Shown here: positions 51,788 through 60,858 of the stretch, piece by piece
How the letters are laid out: each line of letters begins with the position of its first letter
Numbering within the stretch: position 1 is the first letter of the stretch
Assembly: GCF_021532375.1 (NCBI RefSeq)
Contig: NZ_JAKGAP010000013.1
Location: 62,001-126,000, forward strand
Source: Paenibacillus alkaliterrae
GTDB lineage: Bacteria; Bacillota; Bacilli; Paenibacillales; Paenibacillaceae
Reading direction: 5' to 3'
Length of the DNA stretch: 64,000 bases
Translations under genes and position numbers: made by a program
Notes under the pieces: generated by a model
Database searches by the model: none
Seen by the model: the letters and a program-made list of their open reading frames with translations, nothing else
What the model was told of the DNA's origin: nothing

Positions 51788-54475
51788 TTAACTATTTAGC
51801 TTGCTCTTCATTTCGTTCAGCCATTGCATCGCCTGCATCGGCGTCAAATTAAACAAATCAAGCTTGCGCAGTTGCTCAGCCAGCTGCTCCGCCTTCGGAC
51901 TCGCCTTGCGTCGGACGGTCTCTGTCTCCAGAGCTGCCGCCGGTTCGTCGAATATCGACAGTTGGACGATTCCGCGATGCTCCGCAACGCTTTCGGTTTT
52001 ATTTTCGCGTTTGGTAAAGCTTGTTGACGGGGCTGTATAAAGATTCTGATTGCGCGATGCTGCATTTGGTTCAACTGCAGCCTTAGACGTTACGACACCG
52101 GAATTGTCAAGAAGCTCATACGCCCTGCCGATAATCGACTGCGGAAGACCCGCCAGCTGCGCGCAATAAATACCGTAGCTCGTACTCGCCGCACCCGGTA
52201 TGAGCTTACGTAAAAACGTTACATTATCGCCGCTTTCCTCGACAGCCATACGCGCGTTGGTTAAAGAAGGCAATGATTCCTCCAGATGCGCCAGCTCATG
52301 GAAATGAGTCGATACGAGCGCTTTGCAGCCGATATGATGATGTACATATTCAATTACGGCCTGCGCGATCGCCATTCCTTCGCCCGTCGAGGTTCCGCGC
52401 CCCAATTCATCAATGATAACCAGACTGTTCGCCGTTGCTTTCTCGGTCATAATTTGAATATCCTTCATCTCGACCATAAACGTGCTTTGTCCGCCGATGA
52501 GATCGTCGGCAGCGCCGATACGGGTGAAGATCCGGTCAATCAGCGGAATAACCGCCGACTTCGCAGGAACAAAGCAGCCAATCTGGGCCATGATGCTAAT
52601 GAGAGCTACCTGACGCATATAGGTGCTTTTGCCCGCCATATTCGGCCCGGTAATAAGCAACATCCACTGCTCGCCCTTTTGCAGGGAGGTGCCGTTCGCA
52701 ATAAACGGCGTACCGTCCATCATCGCCTCGACGACCGGATGTTTTCCTTCTTCTATGAGTAGATCGTAGCCTTCGTTCACGCGCGGGCGCGAGAAGCGGC
52801 GCTCGGCGCTGACCGCAGCCAAGGATTGATAAACATCCAGCTCGGCAATGATTGCCGCAGCCTGCTGCAAACGATGCAAGTGAAGAGCCAATTGATCGCG
52901 CAGCTCGATAAATCGCTCATATTCGAGATCGACCATTTTGTCCTCGGCTTCCAGAATGAGCCGTTCCTTCTCCTTCAGCTCCGGCGTGACGTATCGCTCT
53001 GCGTTGGCAAGTGTCTGTTTCCGCTCGTACCGGCCTTCGGGCAGCATGTTTATATTCGCTTTGGATACCTCCAAATAATAGCCGAAAACCTTGTTGTAGC
53101 CGATCTTCAGTGATTTGATGCCGGTTGCCTCGCGCTCTTGGCGCTCTAATTCGGCTAACCATTTCTTGCCGTTCATGCTGGCCTCGCGCAACTGATCGAG
53201 GTAAGCATCGTAGCCGACCCGAATAAGCCCGCCCTCTCTTATGGAAACTGGCGGCTCGTCCACCAGCACGGTTTCGATCAGATCGGCCAAATCCGCGCAG
53301 TCATCGGTTCCTGCGATTACGTCTTGAAGAACTTTCGAGCCGGATTGCTCGCAGAGCGCGGTCAGCCTTGGAATGCGGCGCAGGGAGCTTCGAAGGGCAT
53401 TGAGATCGCGTCCGTTCGCGTTGCCGAAGGCTACCCGGCCTACGAGACGCTCCAGATCGTAGATCGGCTGAAGCTCCCCCCGAATATCTTCGCGCAGAAT
53501 CAGGTCGAGATACAAGGTCTCAACGGCGTCGAGTCTGGCCTCTACCGCCGCGCTGCTTAGCAGCGGCTTGTCGATCCAGCGTCGCAATAAACGGGCGCCC
53601 ATTGACGTCTGCGTCCGGTCAAGAAGCCATAAGAGCGAGCCCTTTTTATTACGGTCACGGACCGTTTCAGTAAGCTCAAGGTTGCGCCTCGTATAGTGAT
53701 CCAAAATCATATATTGATTCGGCTCATAAGCTGTAATCGTTCGAACATGGCCCAGCGAGCGCTTCTGAGTCTCATCCAGATAGCCGGTCAAAACGCTGAC
53801 GGCCCGCAAACGCGAACCGGACAGGTTGCTGAGCTCGGCCTTTCCATATTGCTCGACAAGCCTCTCCTCCGCCATCGGCTCGCGCGCCGTCATCGGCAGC
53901 TGGCGGTTCCAGACCGAAGCGGCCTGCACGTTGTCCAGCAGCTCTCTGTCGCCTACGAGCTCAGCGGGCTGATAGACATTAATTTCATCAATTAACGCTT
54001 CGAGCTGCTCCGGAAAGGAGGTGACGTACAACTCTCCCGTCGACAAATCGCAGGCCGAAAGACCTAACATGCCGCCTTCGCGAACGACAGCAGCTATAAA
54101 ATTGTTCGTCTTGCCTTCGAGCGACTTCGACTCCATGACGGTTCCGGGCGTAATGATGCGCACGATTTCCCGCCGCACGACGCCCTTTGCCGCGGACGGA
54201 TCCTCCACTTGTTCGCAAATCGCGACTTTATGGCCCTTTTCGACCAGTCTGCTTATATAGTTCTCCGCGGAGTGGTAAGGTACGCCGCACATCGGAATTT
54301 TTTGCTCGCCGCCGCCTTCCCGGCCGGTCAGCGTAATTTCCAGTTCCCGCGATGCCGCGATCGCGTCATCGAAAAACATTTCATAAAAATCGCCGAGCCT
54401 GAAAAATAAAAAAGCGTCCTTCGCTTCTTCCTTTATCGCAAGATATTGCAATATCATCGGAGTATATCCAGCCAT
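51788..54475 (-). CDS. mutS: MutS, mismatch recognition ATPase
   Basis: An 895-residue MutS. Mismatch-binding N terminus with FFRLGDFYEMFFDDA (the Phe-x-Glu-type wedge is FYEMF), connector, lever and clamp, then ATPase with Walker A GPNMAGKST, Walker B SLVIIDELGRGTSTGEG and STHFHEL. A C-terminal beta-clamp/oligomer region holds VQLSIFDEP, a QLSLF-type clamp-binding motif. Start at 54475 (MAGYTPM) has AGGAGG six bases upstream. Confidence 0.97.
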   Translation of the reverse strand: MAGYTPMILQYLAIKEEAKDAFLFFRLGDFYEMFFDDAIAASRELEITLTGREGGGEQKIPMCGVPYHSAENYISRLVEKGHKVAICEQVEDPSAAKGVVRREIVRIITPGTVMESKSLEGKTNNFIAAVVREGGMLGLSACDLSTGELYVTSFPEQLEALIDEINVYQPAELVGDRELLDNVQAASVWNRQLPMTAREPMAEERLVEQYGKAELSNLSGSRLRAVSVLTGYLDETQKRSLGHVRTITAYEPNQYMILDHYTRRNLELTETVRDRNKKGSLLWLLDRTQTSMGARLLRRWIDKPLLSSAAVEARLDAVETLYLDLILREDIRGELQPIYDLERLVGRVAFGNANGRDLNALRSSLRRIPRLTALCEQSGSKVLQDVIAGTDDCADLADLIETVLVDEPPVSIREGGLIRVGYDAYLDQLREASMNGKKWLAELERQEREATGIKSLKIGYNKVFGYYLEVSKANINMLPEGRYERKQTLANAERYVTPELKEKERLILEAEDKMVDLEYERFIELRDQLALHLHRLQQAAAIIAELDVYQSLAAVSAERRFSRPRVNEGYDLLIEEGKHPVVEAMMDGTPFIANGTSLQKGEQWMLLITGPNMAGKSTYMRQVALISIMAQIGCFVPAKSAVIPLIDRIFTRIGAADDLIGGQSTFMVEMKDIQIMTEKATANSLVIIDELGRGTSTGEGMAIAQAVIEYVHHHIGCKALVSTHFHELAHLEESLPSLTNARMAVEESGDNVTFLRKLIPGAASTSYGIYCAQLAGLPQSIIGRAYELLDNSGVVTSKAAVEPNAASRNQNLYTAPSTSFTKRENKTESVAEHRGIVQLSIFDEPAAALETETVRRKASPKAEQLAEQLRKLDLFNLTPMQAMQWLNEMKSKLNS

Positions 54476-54540
54476 CCCGATCCTCCTCACAAGTAAACAT
54501 CAGAAGTCCATTATACCAAGCGGAACAGATGTGCGCCATA

Positions 54541-54580
54541 AGCATAAAGCAGGGATGGAGATCCGACCCTGCTTTATGCT
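54541..54580 (-). terminator. Strong hairpin between the amidoligase-like gene and mutS
   Basis: AGCATAAAGCAGGG paired with CCCTGCTTTATGCT (14 pairs). No good U tract on either strand; likely still ends the amidoligase transcript or separates it from mutS. Confidence 0.55.
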
Positions 54581-54642
54581 GATTCTATAAAGAGCGATCG
54601 GTTGCTGGATAGTTGCTTTAAATAGGTATTTAGAAGGTATTC

Positions 54643-56088
54643 TTATTGATGCGGTATGCGCCACTTGACGCGTATATCGGTGCGTTCGTCCCAGGCGGTT
54701 CCGCGGCGGGCCGCTTCGAGCAGCGGCTCGATATACGGCGCTAGCGCCGGATAGCTGGGGGCGGAGGCGAGGGACGACGCCACCCCGTTCAGGCAGCCGG
54801 CCAGCTCCGAGCGATCGCCGGCATAGTAGGCTGAGACATACCGCTCATCCAGAGCAGGTATGTAGGGCAAGGTCATCGCTTCGCGGGCGCAGAGGAGCGC
54901 CAGCGCGAAGACCGCTTTGGCCGCTGCCGGGGAGATGAGCCAGCTCGGCAGCGTCCGGTACTCGAACCCGCCATGCGGCTGCTGGCGGAAGTCCCCGAGC
55001 GTTCCGTATCGGGGACGGCGGGCCCGCCCGGCGGGGTCCTCCACCAGCGCGAGCGGGAAAGCCGCGTAGCTGTCGAGGAGGCGGAGCAAGCGGCTGGTAA
55101 GCGGCGCTCCGCTCAGGTGGATGTGCCCGCCGAGCGCCAGCCCCGGCACAGGCATCGCTCCTGCGGCCCAGCGCAAAGCGGGGTCGCGGATGCGGTCGGC
55201 GGCGCGCAGCAGCAGCCGCCGCACGTTCGCGGCGAGCGTGGCCGGGTCCTCGGCCGGCTCGGGCCGCAGTTCGGCGACGGGGTACAGCAGCCGCCGCCCG
55301 ACAAGCACGGCGTCGGCTCCCGCGGCCCCGCCTACGCCAGCGCCAAAAAACCGCGACGCCGCCGCCACCTTGCCGGCCGGCGTCACAAGCACAAACTCCG
55401 GATCGGCGCCGATCAGAAGCCGCCGATCCGCCGTCTCCGCTCCCGCCGCCGCATGCCACGCGGCGAATCGCCTCAAAGAAACCGCCTCCAGCCTCGTATC
55501 CCTCAGCTTCGGCCAAGCCGCGCGGACGGCTGTTCGCCCGTCTCCGCCCAGCGCGACCTCGGCCTCGCCGATATCGAGGCCAAGCGCATAAAGCGCTTGC
55601 GCCGCAGTGCGCGCCACCCGCCGCAAAGCCGGATCCTCCGGCAGGCGGCCGATACTCCTATCGGCCGAAAGCGAACCACTCCCTATTGCTCCTTCCAGTT
55701 CGTTTAACTGCCCTCTGCCCGACACATCGATGCGAACCATTTCCACCGGCTCCAAATGGACGATGCTGACGCGATACAGCCGCTCGCTTTCAAGAGGCGA
55801 TCCGCCGCTTAATCCCGCCCGCACCCAGATCCGCCGCTTCTCCTCGCCGTCCATCCGCGCCGCGAGGCTGCCGTTTACATTCAAAATCCATGCGCCGGCA
55901 AAGCGGACACTATCGATCGGACGCATATCCGACCAAGCCAGCACGGCGTCGCCCGGATCTACTGCAGTCCAAGGACGCGCCGAAAGCGGCTGTCCGTTCC
56001 TCTCGCCCGACGTGTGAACCTGCTTCCCTGTACTTGAAATTTGTTCCAGCCGGTCGTAGCTGCCGCGCCAAATCCACGTTGAAGCCAT
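54643..56088 (-). CDS. Putative COOH-NH2 ligase (amidoligase) domain protein
   Basis: A 481-residue protein. The C-terminal half carries the pattern of the putative amidoligase family with a glutamine-synthetase/GCS-like fold: LLIGADPEFVLV, VAELRPEPAED, GGHIHLSG, and a YGTLGDFRQQPHGGFEYRTLPSWLISP block. The N-terminal 200 residues have no motif I know. Such enzymes would join an amine to a carboxylate using ATP; no substrate is known. It lies between cotE and mutS, so a role in modifying spore coat proteins is possible. The gene is strikingly GC-rich (middle part well above 70% by eye) compared with neighbours, which also opens long shadow frames. Confidence 0.75.
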   Translation of the reverse strand: MASTWIWRGSYDRLEQISSTGKQVHTSGERNGQPLSARPWTAVDPGDAVLAWSDMRPIDSVRFAGAWILNVNGSLAARMDGEEKRRIWVRAGLSGGSPLESERLYRVSIVHLEPVEMVRIDVSGRGQLNELEGAIGSGSLSADRSIGRLPEDPALRRVARTAAQALYALGLDIGEAEVALGGDGRTAVRAAWPKLRDTRLEAVSLRRFAAWHAAAGAETADRRLLIGADPEFVLVTPAGKVAAASRFFGAGVGGAAGADAVLVGRRLLYPVAELRPEPAEDPATLAANVRRLLLRAADRIRDPALRWAAGAMPVPGLALGGHIHLSGAPLTSRLLRLLDSYAAFPLALVEDPAGRARRPRYGTLGDFRQQPHGGFEYRTLPSWLISPAAAKAVFALALLCAREAMTLPYIPALDERYVSAYYAGDRSELAGCLNGVASSLASAPSYPALAPYIEPLLEAARRGTAWDERTDIRVKWRIPHQ

Positions 56089-56188
56089 CCTGCTTCCCGT
56101 CCTTTGTCCTATTCTAGTACCACGAGAGTGCTGTTCCGCCGGTCATCAGCTAAACGCAGGTACTTGCCTTTCCAATTTTATTGCCAAA

Positions 56189-56214
56189 TAAAAAAAAGGA
56201 GGGCTTTCGCCCTC
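56189..56214 (-). terminator. Terminator after cotE
   Basis: GAGGGC-GAAA-GCCCTC with a GNRA tetraloop, followed by C and eight U residues on the minus strand. A textbook intrinsic terminator. Confidence 0.92.
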
Positions 56215-56269
56215 GAATTTGCCGCTTGCGCAGCATATGATACCTTGACAGCAAAGCTTCCCGGCTTGC

Positions 56270-56833
56270 TTACAGCTCGTCGTCCAGCAGATCCGGATCC
56301 AAATCCTCATAATCGTTATCGCCGAGGCTGAACTCCAAATCCTTGCCGTCCAGGTCGCCGCAACCGCCTGGAAGAACTGCAACGCAAACCTTAGTCTCGG
56401 CGACCAGCTCCACCGCAAACTCACGCTCCACACGGATCACAACTCCCGAACCGTTCGAAGAAATATTCGCTTCGATACAATTCGGCTCCTGAATCACATC
56501 GGCAGACACTTCCACCGTAGAAGGCCGATGCTTCGGATCTACATAGGAGAGGTTAACATGCTCGACGTAATGGACGGATTCCTTAGCCACGTCCGTTTGC
56601 GAGTTTTTGCTGTACGAATACCAAATGTTGATATCGTAAGTACCGATTACCTCAATGCCGTCGCCCGAACGGACCGCTTCATACTGATGGTTGATAATCC
56701 ATGCTCCCAGAATGCTGGTCGGCTGATGAGGCGGCGTTACGGTATGGGTTACAGTGGAAAACTTACGACCTTTTCCGCAGACAGCTTTCGTAATAATTTC
56801 TCTGTACTGGAGCTGTTTATCTGCAATAGTCAT
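56270..56833 (-). CDS. cotE: Outer spore coat morphogenetic protein CotE
   Basis: A 187-residue protein matching CotE: QYREIITKAVCGKGRKFSTVTH at the N terminus, PTSILGAWIINHQYEA, GTYDINIWYSYS and VVEREFAVE-like strands, ending in a very acidic tail (DLEFSLGDNDYEDLDPD). CotE drives outer coat assembly in B. subtilis and its gene precedes mutS there too. Start at 56833 has AGGAGG eight bases upstream. The promoter region shows a sporulation-type -10 (56868-56894). Confidence 0.93.
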   Translation of the reverse strand: MTIADKQLQYREIITKAVCGKGRKFSTVTHTVTPPHQPTSILGAWIINHQYEAVRSGDGIEVIGTYDINIWYSYSKNSQTDVAKESVHYVEHVNLSYVDPKHRPSTVEVSADVIQEPNCIEANISSNGSGVVIRVEREFAVELVAETKVCVAVLPGGCGDLDGKDLEFSLGDNDYEDLDPDLLDDEL

Positions 56834-56867
56834 TGATTTAACCTCCTCCATACAATCATTCATTTAA

Positions 56868-56894
56868 AGTGTATGCAGGACATTCGTCTAGGGT
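56868..56894 (-). promoter_or_regulatory. Sporulation-type promoter of cotE (SigE/SigK-like)
   Basis: Minus strand CATACACT (56868-56875), which fits the SigE -10 CATACANT; ACC (56892-56894) lies 16 bases before it, the spacing of a SigK -35. In B. subtilis cotE is transcribed by both factors. Inference from consensus. Confidence 0.45.
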
Positions 56895-56935
56895 GACTGT
56901 TTCTTTTTCCGAAACGAATTTTTTCCCTCTATATT

Positions 56936-57904
56936 CTATGGCTGAAGATCGGACGAAATGACTTTTCTTTTTTTCAGCCGCTTCGCGATGCCAAGATACC
57001 TCTCCAATTCGTGCAAAAGCATATGAAGCGCGGCGCGAACCTCGAATTCATCACGCGTTTTCGGGAGCTCCATCGTCCGAAACAGCTGTGCCAGCTCATA
57101 GAGCCGCTCTTCCACGGAGCCTTGGTATACATCCGATTTCACATCGCTGGGCAGCTGCTCAAGCAGCTCCGCAATCATGGCTGCCTGCGGAAACTTCTCG
57201 TAGACGAACGCCAGCTCCACGAGCATCTGCTGGACCGATTCCAACTGCTGACGCCTCATTTCGAAGTAAGTCGACCAATACTGCTCCTGCCCCCATAACC
57301 GGTTTTCTCGATTGCGCACGGAACGCTGCGCGCCTTCTTCTATCGCCTGGTGAGCCTCCAGTATTTCGCTGCCGTTCCATACATGCGACGGATTACGCAG
57401 CGTGATCGCCATTTCTTTGAAAATAACGCCAAAGCTACGCTCGATCGCCTCGCGGTAATAGGTCAGCCGATGCTCATCCTTCGGCATGTAAATGATATTG
57501 ACGATCGTCGCCCAGCCTAGTCCGGCGAGCAGGAGCATAACCTCATTACCAATAACATGGGTGGTCACTTCAGCGCTGTCGAACAAATGAAAGACGATAA
57601 CCGAGCTCGTGACGATGCCGTCCTTCAACTGAAAGCGGGACAATACCGGGAATGTAATGAGAATGAATACGGCGACCGCCCAAATGTGAAAGCCGAATAC
57701 GGTGAAAATTAACGATGCGAAAAAAAGTCCAAGCACCGAAGCGATGAAACGAACGAAGGCGCTTTTCAGCCCTTTCATCCTCGTTACTTCAACGCCTAAG
57801 ATAGCCAGGATGCCGGCGCCGAGCGGCGGCTCCAGTCCGAAATATACAGCAGTGTAAATGGCTGCGATAGCTGCTAGTGCTGTTTTAATAATACGAATGC
57901 CCAT
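56936..57904 (-). CDS. Aromatic acid exporter family protein (DUF939-like)
   Basis: A 322-residue protein. Six membrane segments in the first 140 residues (ALAAIAAIYTAVYFG, LASVLGLFFASLIFTVFG-like and so on) followed by a long helical cytosolic domain with a basic end (LGIAKRLKKRK). This is the ArAE_1 (DUF939) plus ArAE_1_C layout. Substrate unknown. Stands between cotE and the Ssu/Tau-type ABC genes. Confidence 0.83.
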   Translation of the reverse strand: MGIRIIKTALAAIAAIYTAVYFGLEPPLGAGILAILGVEVTRMKGLKSAFVRFIASVLGLFFASLIFTVFGFHIWAVAVFILITFPVLSRFQLKDGIVTSSVIVFHLFDSAEVTTHVIGNEVMLLLAGLGWATIVNIIYMPKDEHRLTYYREAIERSFGVIFKEMAITLRNPSHVWNGSEILEAHQAIEEGAQRSVRNRENRLWGQEQYWSTYFEMRRQQLESVQQMLVELAFVYEKFPQAAMIAELLEQLPSDVKSDVYQGSVEERLYELAQLFRTMELPKTRDEFEVRAALHMLLHELERYLGIAKRLKKRKVISSDLQP

Positions 57905-57942
57905 GTAATAACCTCGCGCAGGGTAAGATTTATTTCTTCATC

Positions 57943-58866
57943 CTACCGCTCGCGCCAGCCTGCCGTCAACCGTCTCTCAAGCGCGGCTACGAGCTGATAC
58001 ATAACCGTCGCAACCGCTGCAATGACGACAAGACTTGACAATACAAGCGTAAAGTTGAATACCTGAAAGCCATAAATGATCAAGTAGCCGAGTCCAAGAT
58101 TCGCCACGAGAAACTCGCCCACAATGACGCCGATCCATGCCAGCCCGACATTGACCTTTAGCGTCGAGATGATGACGGGGAATGATCCCGGCAAAATAAC
58201 GAACCGAAACAATTGAGAGCGCGATGCCCCGAACAGCCGCACGACCTTGATATAGCCGCTGTCGATTTCCCGAAATCGGTTATATATATTTAAAGTCGTA
58301 ATAATAACCGTGACCGATAAGGTAATCGCCACGATCGACATGAAGCCGGGGCCGAGGCCTACGATGAAGATTGGACCTAAAGCTACCTTTGGCATGCTGT
58401 TTAATACGACTAAGTAAGGATCGAATACGCGCGATAGGAAAGGAAACCACCATAGCGCCGCTGCGATCGCCGTTCCAAGCAGCGTCCCCAGCACAAAGCC
58501 TACCACCGTTTCAGATACCGTTATGACGATATGGGGCCAGAGCGAGCCGTCAGCCATTGTCTTCCATAATTGATTAAACATTTTAGACGGGTAGCTGAAC
58601 AATAAAGGATCGATCCATTTATTTCTTCCCGCAGCTTCCCACAGGCTTACGAATAACAGAAGCAATACGACTTGGGTCGTTATAACAGCTGCCGTTATCA
58701 GGCGCTTGCGCGCCTTGAACCGGACATGCAGCTCATTCATCCAGTCGCGGCGGTCCTCTTGAATGCCGGAAACAGCCGCGAGCTCTTGCTCAGCCTCCAT
58801 GCCCGATACGACTGCGGTCTCGCGCCCCACTTGGCCGGGCGGCCTCTGCTCATTGCGGTCATCCAT
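57943..58866 (-). CDS. ABC permease, SsuC/TauC type
   Basis: A 307-residue permease with six helices and an unusual 45-residue hydrophilic N terminus. The binding-protein-dependent transport signature is in SGYIKVVRLFGASRSQLFRFVILPGSFPVIIS (EAA loop variant). Start at 58866 overlaps the ATPase stop by eight bases and has AAGGGGG upstream. Partner of the next two genes. Confidence 0.9.
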   Translation of the reverse strand: MDDRNEQRPPGQVGRETAVVSGMEAEQELAAVSGIQEDRRDWMNELHVRFKARKRLITAAVITTQVVLLLLFVSLWEAAGRNKWIDPLLFSYPSKMFNQLWKTMADGSLWPHIVITVSETVVGFVLGTLLGTAIAAALWWFPFLSRVFDPYLVVLNSMPKVALGPIFIVGLGPGFMSIVAITLSVTVIITTLNIYNRFREIDSGYIKVVRLFGASRSQLFRFVILPGSFPVIISTLKVNVGLAWIGVIVGEFLVANLGLGYLIIYGFQVFNFTLVLSSLVVIAAVATVMYQLVAALERRLTAGWRER

Positions 58867-59656
58867 CGCTTCCGCCCCCTTCATCGTCCTCCGCATCAAG
58901 CTCCGCCCACAACTGCTCGAACAGCTCCTGAAAACCAGGATGCTTGCGAGCAGCCATCGGAGTTGCCCTTCGAATACCCTCAGATATTTCCAGCTCGCGC
59001 CGAATGCGGCCCGGATTTCGTCCTAACACGATCACGCGATCGCTCATCGCAGCCGCTTCCGCTAAATCATGCGTGACAAGCACGGCTGTCTTGCCAAGCC
59101 GTTTAAGCATTTGATGCACCAAATCCTCCAATTGAAGCTTGATATGCAAATCAAGCGCAGAGAACGGCTCATCGAGCAGGAGCACCTCCGGCTCTGTCGC
59201 CAATGTTCTTGCGAGCGCGACGCGCTGCCGCATGCCTCCCGACAGCTCATGGGGATAACGGCTGCCCGCGCCTGGAAGTCCGACCTCTTCAAGCAGCGCA
59301 TCCACAGCTTCGAGTGCACGCGCGTTTTTGCCTCCGCTTATTTCAAGTCCCACGGCAGCATTATCTCGTATCGTGCGCCAGGGAAACAAATAATCCTGCT
59401 GCAGCATATAGCCTACCTTGGGCGAGGGTGCTGTCACCTGCTCGCCATTCAGCAGAACCTGCCCTTTCGTTGGGGGAAACAGGCCGGCAAGCAGGCTCAG
59501 CACCGTCGTTTTTCCGCATCCGCTAGGACCGACCAGGCTAATAAATTCCCCGCGCGATACCGCAAGCTCAATCTTCTCGATTGCGAGCGAGGCTCCTTTC
59601 TCGTTCACATAAACATGTGATAATTGCTGCAGCTCAAGCACTGGTTGTTGCTTCAT
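58859..59656 (-). CDS. ABC ATPase, SsuB/TauB type
   Basis: A 265-residue ATPase: Walker A GPSGCGKTT, Q loop MLQQDYLFPWRT, signature LSGGMRQRVALART, Walker B VLLLDEPFSALD, H loop VTHDLAEA. It powers the transporter. Start at 59656 (MKQQPVLE) has GGGGG seven bases upstream. Confidence 0.92.
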   Translation of the reverse strand: MKQQPVLELQQLSHVYVNEKGASLAIEKIELAVSRGEFISLVGPSGCGKTTVLSLLAGLFPPTKGQVLLNGEQVTAPSPKVGYMLQQDYLFPWRTIRDNAAVGLEISGGKNARALEAVDALLEEVGLPGAGSRYPHELSGGMRQRVALARTLATEPEVLLLDEPFSALDLHIKLQLEDLVHQMLKRLGKTAVLVTHDLAEAAAMSDRVIVLGRNPGRIRRELEISEGIRRATPMAARKHPGFQELFEQLWAELDAEDDEGGGSDG

Positions 59657-59685
59657 GCCTAAGCCCCCATTTCCTGCCTCCACGG

Positions 59686-60696
59686 TTATTTCAACGCTTC
59701 GATTGCTTTCTCGGCAAAGCTGGTATTTACGATCTCGCTATGCTCCGTCCGATTCTCCAACTCGCCTGCTGTCGTCATGACATCTAGCAGATTGTTCCAT
59801 TCCGCTTCGTCAATGATCGGATCCGTAGCGAATGATCCTTGCTGCTTATATCGGTCTATAGAGCTGATCAAAATATCGAGATCAACATTTTCGAAATACG
59901 GCAGCACCGCGTCCGCAATCGCTTCTGCGTTGTTGCTGTCCACCCATAGCTGCGCTTTATGGACGGCATTCGTAAAGGCTTGAACCGTTTTTTCATTCTT
60001 GTTGATAAAGCTTTGCTTTGCCATAAATACGGTATAAGGCAGATGGCCGCTTTCAGTGCCAAAAGATGCGACGACACGGCCTTTGCCTTCCTTCTCGAAG
60101 ATCGATGCCGTTGGCTCGAACAACTGCACATAATCCCCTGTACCTGAAGCGAAAGCGGCGGCAATGTTGGCAAAATCAACGTTTTGAATAAGCTCGAGAT
60201 CAGCCTGCGGATCGATGCCCTTCTTTTTCAGAGCAAATTCGCCTGCCATTTGCGGCATTCCGCCTTTTCTTTGTCCGAGAAATACGCTCCCTTTCAAAGC
60301 ATTCCAATCAAAGCCGTCGTCTGCCTCTCTCGCCACCAGAAAAGTGCCGTCGGTTTGCGTTACCTGCGCGAAATTAATGATCGGATCATCCGAGCCCTGC
60401 TGATGTACATAAATCGACGTCTCGGAGCCTACAAGCGCAACATCGATCACATTGGACAGCAGCGCTGTCATCGTTTTGTCGCCGCCCGGCGTCGTCGTCA
60501 ATTCCACCTCCAAGCCTTCCTCCTCGAAGAAGCCTTTCGCCATGGCCACATACTCCGGAGCATAAAATAACGACCGCGTTACCTCACCGATCCGAATTTT
60601 CACCTTCTCCGAATCTCCCTTGCCGCAGCCTGCCAGCACGGCAGTCGTGACAAGCGCCGCTGCAAGCAGCAGCGACAAGAAAATACGTCTTTTCAT
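59686..60696 (-). CDS. ABC substrate-binding lipoprotein, NMT1/SsuA-like
   Basis: A 336-residue lipoprotein (lipobox VLAGCGKG) of the NMT1/ThiY/SsuA class: YAPEYVAMAKGFFEEEGLEVELTTTPGGDKTMTALLSNVIDVALVG. Such proteins bind aliphatic sulfonates, nitrate, taurine or thiamine precursors (HMP). I find no TPP riboswitch or sulfur-starvation leader upstream, so the ligand stays open. First gene of a three-gene operon (binding protein, ATPase, permease). Confidence 0.9.
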   Translation of the reverse strand: MKRRIFLSLLLAAALVTTAVLAGCGKGDSEKVKIRIGEVTRSLFYAPEYVAMAKGFFEEEGLEVELTTTPGGDKTMTALLSNVIDVALVGSETSIYVHQQGSDDPIINFAQVTQTDGTFLVAREADDGFDWNALKGSVFLGQRKGGMPQMAGEFALKKKGIDPQADLELIQNVDFANIAAAFASGTGDYVQLFEPTASIFEKEGKGRVVASFGTESGHLPYTVFMAKQSFINKNEKTVQAFTNAVHKAQLWVDSNNAEAIADAVLPYFENVDLDILISSIDRYKQQGSFATDPIIDEAEWNNLLDVMTTAGELENRTEHSEIVNTSFAEKAIEALK

Positions 60697-60749
60697 TTTG
60701 GGTCCCTCCTGCGCGTTTTGCGTTTAATAGATGTACTCCAACCTATGCG

Positions 60750-60768
60750 TCACCGGCATGGGCGGTGA
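60750..60768. promoter_or_regulatory. Inverted repeat upstream of the ABC operon
   Basis: TCACCG-GCATGGG-CGGTGA, six-base arms, about 55 bases before the binding-protein start. A possible operator; no regulator assigned. Confidence 0.25.
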
Positions 60769-60783
60769 ATGGATGCACAAAAA

Positions 60784-60826
60784 GAAGGCTGCCCGCATAA
60801 CGTCGCAAGACGCGCGGACAGCCTTC
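60784..60826 (-). terminator. Terminator after the M32 carboxypeptidase gene
   Basis: AAGGCTGTCCGC paired with GCGGGCAGCCTT (one mismatch), minus strand continues CTTTTTGTG. About 33 bases past the stop. Confidence 0.8.
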
Positions 60827-60858
60827 CGATCAATACACGCTCGGTTAGCCTTCGAACT

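Noticed and set aside
50936-51799. 287-codon plus-strand frame opposite mutL
   Set aside because: Shadow of mutL; translation has no domain and no ribosome site.
54845-55707. Long frames of 150-240 codons on both strands inside the amidoligase gene
   Set aside because: They arise from very high GC, which removes stop codons; their translations are Arg/Ala/Pro-rich and have no ribosome sites, while the annotated frame has clear motifs.
60697-60858. TPP or S-box riboswitch before the NMT1-like ABC operon
   Set aside because: No CUGAGA or ACCUGAUCUGG block and no SAM-I core; only a short inverted repeat and the neighbour's terminator are present.
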